From NCBI GenBank assembly GCA_030833205.1, contig JAURHS010000001.1, forward strand, positions 18,623 through 82,622: a DNA stretch of 64,000 bases, in the 5' to 3' direction. This DNA is from Prosthecobacter sp. GTDB lineage: Bacteria > Verrucomicrobiota > Verrucomicrobiia > Verrucomicrobiales > Verrucomicrobiaceae. This document shows, in pieces, positions 58,126-64,000 of the stretch. A program made the translations under genes and the position numbers. Each line of letters starts with the position of its first letter. The stretch's first letter is position 1. The notes under the pieces are model-generated. The model did not search any database and had not been told where the DNA came from. It saw only the letters and a program-made list of their open reading frames with translations.

Positions 58126-59067
58126 TCAAAACGGGCAGTGGCGCAGCGCCCAACCAATGAAGAGCGGCGTGGTCAGGGTGCTGACCAGGGTGGTGGAAAG
58201 CACGCATTGCACCGCCACGGGTGGATGGCCTCCGTAGTGACTGGCGATCATGATGTTGAAGACCGCGCTGGGCATGGCCCCTTGAACGATGAGAATGCGC
58301 TTGAGTTCCGTGCTGATGGGCAGCCACCAGGCACAGGCCAGAAACAGCATCGGGATGAGCGCCAGGCGCAACACCGGGGCCAGCAAGGTCACCGGCCAGG
58401 AGATCGGATCGCGGCCCCAGATGCCGGCAATCGAAGCGCCGATGATCAACACCGCCAGAGGCACGGCGCAACTGCCCAGCATGCGGAAGGTGCCCATCAA
58501 GGCCTCGGGCATTAGGGCGTGGGCACCGGAAAAATTCATCAACAGGGCAATGAGAATGCTGATTACCGGCGGGTTGAAGGCCAGCCTCCATGGCGCCTTG
58601 GCCAGGCCCTGCAGCAGGCCCACTCCCGTGATCCAGCAGGCCAACTCCACGCCAAGGGTGAAGGTGAAAAGCACGCCCAGAGTGCCCTTGTCGGGGAACA
58701 GCGCAGTGATGATGGGAATGGCGACAAAGCCATAGTTTTGCAGGCCGCAGGACACCGCAAAACAGCGCAGCCCGCGCTGCACCTCCAGCCCAATCAAACG
58801 CCCGGCAAGATAGGACAGACCCATGCCCACACTCACCAGCGTGAAGGCCAGGCCCGAGGCCACCAGCACCGCGCTGGGCTGCATCACCGAGGGATTGCCA
58901 AGCACCCGGTCAAAGATGAGACAGGGGGTGAGCACCATGACGCAAAGCTTCATGAAGCCGGCCTCCAGAGTCTCATTGAGCCATTGCCGCCGGCGCAGAA
59001 AAAATCCAAGCGCCATGGTCAGATAGACGGGCAACACCACATTGAGGATGTTCGAGTAGGAGGGCAT
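58126..59067 (-). CDS. AEC family transporter (auxin efflux carrier-like)
   Basis: NVVLPVYLTMALGFFLRRR; CGLQNYGFVAIPII; about 10 TM helices. Confidence 0.88.
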   Translation of the reverse strand: MPSYSNILNVVLPVYLTMALGFFLRRRQWLNETLEAGFMKLCVMVLTPCLIFDRVLGNPSVMQPSAVLVASGLAFTLVSVGMGLSYLAGRLIGLEVQRGLRCFAVSCGLQNYGFVAIPIITALFPDKGTLGVLFTFTLGVELACWITGVGLLQGLAKAPWRLAFNPPVISILIALLMNFSGAHALMPEALMGTFRMLGSCAVPLAVLIIGASIAGIWGRDPISWPVTLLAPVLRLALIPMLFLACAWWLPISTELKRILIVQGAMPSAVFNIMIASHYGGHPPVAVQCVLSTTLVSTLTTPLFIGWALRHCPF

Positions 59068-59176
59068 GCGGGCGGCTGCAGGTTGGCCCTCAGTGACGCG
59101 GGGTGCAAGCCCTCAAGCCATGGAGAAAAAACGGCCCATTGTTTGCGCTTCCCAAAGCCCTGTGTAACCTCAGTGC

Positions 59177-60067
59177 TTGCCCTCGCAGAGTGCCATTGTT
59201 TTTCAGCCGCTGATTGCGGCCCTGCTCTATGCCCTTGGGGCCCTGGTGCTCAAGCGTTCCAGCGATTTGGGCGTGGGGCTGTGGCGCACCACCTTTGTGG
59301 TCAACATGGTGGCGGCCCTCGTCTTTGCCTTGCTCTGGCCGCTGCTTGGCGGTCCGCCGGTGGACCGCGCCCTGCTCTGGCAACCCGCCCTGATTGGCAC
59401 GCTGCTCTTCATCGGGCAGATCGCCCAGTTCCTGGCGCTTGAGCGCGGCGATGTCTCCGTGGCCGTGCCAGTGTTTGGCTTGAAGGTCATTTTGGTGGCC
59501 ATGTTTTTGCCCTTCCTTGTGGGTGAAAGCGTGAGTGCCAAGACCTGGTTGGCCTCATTGCTCAGCGTGCTGGGCATTGCGTTGCTGGGGGGCCGCAAGC
59601 CCGGCGCTGGTGGCGGCAATCTGGCCATCACGCTGTTGTCTGGAGGCGTGGGCGCGGTGAGCTTTGCGATCTTTGATGTGCTGGTCCAGAAATGGGGACC
59701 GTCCTGGGGCGCCGGGCGCCTGCTGCCGCTGATCTTTGCCTTCAACGCGCTGTTTTCGTTGAGCCTGATGTTTGGCTTCAGCGCGCCCCTGGCGCAGATC
59801 CCCAGACGGGCCTGGTCCTGGTTGGGCGGCGGCGCCATGCTGCTGAGTGTGCAGAGCGTGGTCTTTGTGGGCACCGTCGCCAAGCATGGTGCAGCGGCCA
59901 GCGCCAACATCATGTACGCCTCGCGTGGATTGCTCAGCGTGTTGCTGGTTTGGGTGATTGGCCATTGGTTCTCCAACTCGGAGCAAAGCCTTGGCGCTCA
60001 AGTGTTGCGCTGGCGTCTGGCCGGCGCCGCTCTCATGTTGTCGGCAATGATGCTGGTGTTGTGGTGA
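59177..60067 (+). CDS. EamA/DMT family transporter (TTG start)
   Basis: 10-TM pattern with two EamA-like halves. Confidence 0.82.
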   Translation: MPSQSAIVFQPLIAALLYALGALVLKRSSDLGVGLWRTTFVVNMVAALVFALLWPLLGGPPVDRALLWQPALIGTLLFIGQIAQFLALERGDVSVAVPVFGLKVILVAMFLPFLVGESVSAKTWLASLLSVLGIALLGGRKPGAGGGNLAITLLSGGVGAVSFAIFDVLVQKWGPSWGAGRLLPLIFAFNALFSLSLMFGFSAPLAQIPRRAWSWLGGGAMLLSVQSVVFVGTVAKHGAAASANIMYASRGLLSVLLVWVIGHWFSNSEQSLGAQVLRWRLAGAALMLSAMMLVLW

Positions 60068-60186
60068 GATCTGCGCCACCCTGCGTCACTCAGCGCGCTG
60101 GAGAAAAAAACGACCGCCCTCCCCGCCTGGGCGTATCAGCCAAACCACGCGTTGCCAGTTCGGGCAACACCATCTCCATCCGTCCC

Positions 60187-61401
60187 ATGCCCCACACCAT
60201 CCAAACTCAGGCCCAGCGCCGTCGCTTCGACCGTTTTGATCTCAGCCGCCTGCTGCGCACGGTCTTCACCCCCACCGAGGGCTGCCGCATCGGCATTCTC
60301 ATCGACCTGCCTGACTTGGCTGAAGCCAATGGCATGGCCTTTCTCAACAACCCGCAGCGCGCCATTCAGCGTCGCGCCCATGAGCACTTCCAGCTCGCCT
60401 TGCAAAACGGCGTGATGGCCGAGCTTGGCATGCACGGCGGCGAGATGTTTGCCTATGTGCAGACCGGTGGCAGCAACCTCGATCTGCCGGACCTCTGCGT
60501 GGACATGGAAGGTCGGCAGTTGAGCCTCGAGCGCGACATTTACAGCAACTACGACATCCTTCTGGCCATCACCAGTTTCTCGGCCACGGCGCCCCTGACC
60601 GCCTTTGCCAAGCAGTACGGTTTCCGTGCGGCCACCATGCACGGCGTCAATGAAGTCATCCTCAACAGTGGACTTGCCGTCGATTACGAGGTGGTCAGCC
60701 GCGATGCCGAGCGTCTGCGTCAGGCAATGACTCAGGCGGATTGGGTGGAGATTGATTTTGCTCTGGAAAGCGGCGAGGTGCTCACTGCCAAGCTCGAGCT
60801 CAGCGCCCAGGAGGCGCAAAAGTCCCATGGCCTTTGTCGCGGCAGCAAGCCCGATGTGGCCAACCTTCCGGCGGGCGAGGTCTACTTCGTGCCCACTGGC
60901 GCCGAGGGACACTTTCCCATGAAATACGAAGACGGCACGCTGGGCAAACTCACCGTGGAAGGCGGCCGCATCCTGCGCAGCGAACTCATCGAAGGCAATC
61001 CACAGACCATTGCCGCACACAACGCGCGCCTGGCCGATGACCCGATGACCGGCGTGCTGGGTGAGTTGGGCTTTGGCACTCAGGTGCTGCCGGTTTCAGG
61101 CTCCGACATTCAAGATGAGAAGGTGCTTGGCACCTGTCATTTGGCCACGGGCCGCGATGACCATCTCGGAGGCCACATCACGCCGGATCAATTCAAGCGC
61201 CGCCAAAACGCGACGCATGACGACATCCTCTTTGCGCCGCACAAGACGCCCAACTTCGACATCCGCCAAGTGCGCATGGTGCGCGGTGCGCAACGCGAAG
61301 TCCTCATCGAGCACTTCCAGCCCAGCGCCTATCTGCTCAAGGCCCTGGACACTCCCGTGCCTGGCGAAGAGCCCGTGGCCTGTGAAGCGGCCGCTGCCTG
61401 A
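60187..61401 (+). CDS. M29-like (thermophilic aminopeptidase) family metalloprotein
   Basis: LGELGFGTQVLPVSGSDIQDEKVLGTCHLATGRDDHLGGH...NATHDDILF matches M29 metal-ligand pattern; ATG 60187. Confidence 0.7.
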   Translation: MPHTIQTQAQRRRFDRFDLSRLLRTVFTPTEGCRIGILIDLPDLAEANGMAFLNNPQRAIQRRAHEHFQLALQNGVMAELGMHGGEMFAYVQTGGSNLDLPDLCVDMEGRQLSLERDIYSNYDILLAITSFSATAPLTAFAKQYGFRAATMHGVNEVILNSGLAVDYEVVSRDAERLRQAMTQADWVEIDFALESGEVLTAKLELSAQEAQKSHGLCRGSKPDVANLPAGEVYFVPTGAEGHFPMKYEDGTLGKLTVEGGRILRSELIEGNPQTIAAHNARLADDPMTGVLGELGFGTQVLPVSGSDIQDEKVLGTCHLATGRDDHLGGHITPDQFKRRQNATHDDILFAPHKTPNFDIRQVRMVRGAQREVLIEHFQPSAYLLKALDTPVPGEEPVACEAAAA

Positions 61402-61409
61402 ACATGAGA

Positions 61410-61445
61410 GGCGGCGCGTCCTCATCACTGAGGAGCCGCGCCGCC
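61410..61445. repeat. strong stem-loop between convergent genes (possible bidirectional terminator)
   Basis: GGCGGCGCG-TCCTC-ATCACT-GAGGA-GC-CGCGCCGCC: 9+5 bp stem. Confidence 0.6.
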
Positions 61446-61468
61446 GATGAAGGGAACGGGGTGATGGT

Positions 61469-62422
61469 TTAGCGCACGTTGCCGACGCTGCCGTCGCCTT
61501 CCACCAGACGCAGGGCCCAGCGAATGCCGCCGAGGATGTGGGCCTGATAGGTGCGGGCGATCTCAGGGCTGTTTTTGCGTTGTGCGGTGCCAGCCTGCCA
61601 CTGCGGATCCCAGACATCTTCGCGGTGGCCAAGCGAGCTGTAAAACACGCGACCCTGACCAAACTCCTTGCACCAGGACACGGGGAAGTAACCAGGCGTG
61701 GCATCATTGGGGTGGGCGTTGAGGCCGAGCAGGCCATGCACCTTGTCCTTGGAGAAACTCTTGATGATGTAGATCTCGTCAAAGACCTTGAAGCCCGCAG
61801 GGAAGGGCTTGCCAGCGGGGTGCTGGGCATCGTGGATCACGGGTTGGATTTCCACCTGAGCCTTGTGGGTTTCAAACTCGCCGCCGAGCATGTCCACATA
61901 ACCGCGGAAGGGATGATAGGTGTCTGAGCCACTGTGCATGGCCACCATGGCCTTGCCGCTGCGGATCAATTCCACAAAACCCTCGCGATCGGGGAATTGC
62001 AGGTCGCCGGTGGTGTTGGCAAAGACAAAGCCGTCGTAGTGGCGGATTTTGTCCAAGGCCATCTTCTCGGCCATGTAGGCTTTGATCTTCTGGTTCCACT
62101 CGCCATTGGCCTTGTTGAACTCGGCCAGGGCTGCGCTGTACTGCGCTTGGCGCGCACTGAATTGCGCTTCAGATTCCTTGTCTTTTTTCTGCGGCGGGCG
62201 GCCTGGGTTCTTGGGCTGGCCCTCGGGTTGGTGCACATAGTCCACGCTCCAGGAGCCCGACTCTTCGCCGAGTTGTTTGATGACCTTCTCCGCCGTTTCA
62301 ATGGAGGAGTGGCGGAAGCCCGTGGTGACGGTGACCACGAGGAGTTTTTTTGGTGCCTGAGCCTGGAGCAGGAAAGCGCCAGAGGACAGGATGGCGAGAG
62401 CAGCGAGGAGGGTGGTTTTCAT
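61469..62422 (-). CDS. ThuA domain-containing protein (secreted)
   Basis: Signal MKTTLLAALAILSSGAFLLQAQA; KKLLVVTVTTGFRHSSIETAEKVI; AMHSGSDTYHPFRGYVDMLGGEFETH. Confidence 0.92.
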   Translation of the reverse strand: MKTTLLAALAILSSGAFLLQAQAPKKLLVVTVTTGFRHSSIETAEKVIKQLGEESGSWSVDYVHQPEGQPKNPGRPPQKKDKESEAQFSARQAQYSAALAEFNKANGEWNQKIKAYMAEKMALDKIRHYDGFVFANTTGDLQFPDREGFVELIRSGKAMVAMHSGSDTYHPFRGYVDMLGGEFETHKAQVEIQPVIHDAQHPAGKPFPAGFKVFDEIYIIKSFSKDKVHGLLGLNAHPNDATPGYFPVSWCKEFGQGRVFYSSLGHREDVWDPQWQAGTAQRKNSPEIARTYQAHILGGIRWALRLVEGDGSVGNVR

Positions 62423-62527
62423 GGACAGAATGGCCAGACTAACGCAACCCGCCGCGCAATTCCAGCAGGGATCTGCGGTCAAAGGCCACAAGGCGAGCGC
62501 TCTGGGCGCCTCATTCTTCTCCAGGGC

Positions 62528-63790
62528 TCAGCGCGCCCTGCTCAGCGCCTTGCGGTAGTTCATGATGCCGTCGGCAATGGCGTTGGCAATCATGCGCTGG
62601 TAACTGGGAGAAGCAATCCGCAGGCCGTCTTCGCGATTGGTCACAAAGCCGCCTTCAAAAAGAATGCCTGGGCGGGTGCAGCCGCTGAGCACGCTCCACT
62701 GAGCGCGCTTGATGCCGCGATCCACCAGGCGGAAGCGGCTGACGACCTGGGCATGCACGGCAGTGGCCAGAGCAATGTTGGCGGAGTCATGGGAGTTGCC
62801 CACCAGGCCGCTCCAGTTGACTCCGCCGCCGCGCTCCAAGCTGGCGGCTCCGCCCTGTGGTGTCAGGGCAAAGGTCTCAATGCCCGTGGCGCTGCTGCCT
62901 CCGGAGTTGAAGTGCAGGCTGATGAAGATGCAACGCGGCGTCTGATTGGCGATGGCCACGCGACGGGTCAGAGTGACAAACTCATCGCCCGGGCGCGAGA
63001 GCAACACTTTCAGTCCCCGGGTTTGCAGGGCCTCGCGCAGGGCCTCGGAGAGCTGCAGGGCATAGTTTTTCTCGTAACCGTAAACGCCCCGAGCGCCCAC
63101 ATCATGGCCTCCGTGCCCAGCGTCCACCACTACGGTATCGAAGGCACTGCCATCAGTGATGTGCGTGGGGCGCAGCACCGGATCAATCAGTTTGCTCAAG
63201 TCCAAGCGCGAGAAGAGCGCCTGATCGCCTTCGCCCAGCACGGGGAAGCTCAAAATAAACTTCACATTATTGAGCAGCAGTTCACTGCTTCCCACGCTGG
63301 CCTTGAGGATGATGGAAGGCGATCTCAGCCAGAGGTGTTTGCCATCAAATTGGTGGCTGGGGAACTGATAGAAGCGCTGCATGTCCACGCTGCCGACATA
63401 GTGTCTGCTGCCGCGCACCCTGACTTGCCAAGGCCCGCTTTGATTGCCAGGCAGGGGCACTTCGGCACCGCTGCTGCCGGCGACCTTGCCGGGGTCTTGG
63501 TCCTGAGAAAACTCGCCCGAGCCAGAGGAGGATCGCATGGCCCCCGAACCTGGCGACAGGGTGATTTTCTGTCGCGTCTTGCTGCCGGCGGATTTGTCTG
63601 TGCCGCTGTCGTTGGCCTTGGGGCTGGGGCTGCCGCCACTGTTTTGCGCAGGCGGAGAATCTCCTCCGTTGCCAAGCAGCCGTTGCACCAAACCGCGGGT
63701 ACCCGGCAACTTCACATCCGCGCCCAACGGCGAGGGCGCCTGGATCATGCAGAGCAGGGCACAAATCGCAGCGGCCGACGAGCGGGACAT
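62528..63790 (-). CDS. N-acetylmuramoyl-L-alanine amidase (Amidase_3)
   Basis: VVVDAGHGGHDVGARGVYGYEKNYALQLSEALREAL; FISLHFNSGG; ILFEGGFVTNREDG. Confidence 0.92.
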   Translation of the reverse strand: MSRSSAAAICALLCMIQAPSPLGADVKLPGTRGLVQRLLGNGGDSPPAQNSGGSPSPKANDSGTDKSAGSKTRQKITLSPGSGAMRSSSGSGEFSQDQDPGKVAGSSGAEVPLPGNQSGPWQVRVRGSRHYVGSVDMQRFYQFPSHQFDGKHLWLRSPSIILKASVGSSELLLNNVKFILSFPVLGEGDQALFSRLDLSKLIDPVLRPTHITDGSAFDTVVVDAGHGGHDVGARGVYGYEKNYALQLSEALREALQTRGLKVLLSRPGDEFVTLTRRVAIANQTPRCIFISLHFNSGGSSATGIETFALTPQGGAASLERGGGVNWSGLVGNSHDSANIALATAVHAQVVSRFRLVDRGIKRAQWSVLSGCTRPGILFEGGFVTNREDGLRIASPSYQRMIANAIADGIMNYRKALSRAR

Positions 63791-63841
63791 GGGCGCGGGC
63801 TTGTCAGTGACCAACAGAAAGGCGGGCACTCGGCCCGCAGC

Positions 63842-64000
63842 TTAGGCTTCAGGAGTGCCTGCGGCCTGACCGGCGAGGCGAGCGGCGCGCTCGGCCAGCT
63901 CCACATGGAACTGCTCGGGCACGGGCTCCTCTCCGCGGGTGCGGGTGCGGGCAAACCAATCGGCAAAGATCTCTCCGGCCTGGCGCTCGTCCTTGTAGGC
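63842..64000 (-). CDS. C-terminal fragment of a CDS, possibly nitrite/sulfite reductase-like
   Basis: Reading frame AYKDERQAGEIFADWFARTRTRGEEPVPEQFHVELAERAARLAGQAAGTPEA* open to the window edge; family guess from GExFaDW-type tail only. Confidence 0.4.
   Translation of the reverse strand, partial: AYKDERQAGEIFADWFARTRTRGEEPVPEQFHVELAERAARLAGQAAGTPEA

Noticed and set aside
63895-63910. Third parS-like match AGCTCCACATGGAACT
   Set aside because: Two mismatches in the 14-bp core and inside a CDS tail; not convincing.
1-64000. CRISPR arrays, transposons, prophage or defence islands
   Set aside because: No regularly spaced repeats, transposase/integrase motifs or recognisable defence gene clusters seen in the ORF track.

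Overview
GC-rich, densely coding bacterial chromosome window. Gene content suggests the PVC superphylum, probably Verrucomicrobia: WD40 Ser/Thr kinase, five Gfo/Idh/MocA oxidoreductases, DUF1501, SGNH-like/propeller/cytochrome c 'PVC dehydrogenase', ThuA, and CdaA. About 57 likely CDS were called, mostly housekeeping or metabolic: glmM, hflX, ilvD, rplU-rpmA, an IF-1-like gene, rnc, aroC, mnmG, cdaA, ispD, leuC, ssb, mobA, lpd. There is one complete tRNA-His(GTG). No CRISPR array, transposase, integrase or phage module was recognised, and no complete new defence-like system is evident. The best leads are: (1) an apparent 1-nt frameshift at the start of a TatD-family gene; (2) two near-consensus parS-like palindromes at mnmG/gidA without parAB; (3) tandem 16-bp repeats in the long aroC leader; (4) a 60-aa YbbR/CdaR-like stub translationally coupled to cdaA; (5) a NERD protein whose catalytic residues look replaced; (6) IF-1 with a long basic Pro/Gly/Arg-rich N-terminal extension; (7) an orphan lipoprotein / helical protein / permuted-papain-like three-gene unit whose nucleophile position looks like Ser; (8) an 18-nt tRNA-His fragment upstream of an FKBP gene. 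All family calls come from reading motifs by eye; no database search was run.
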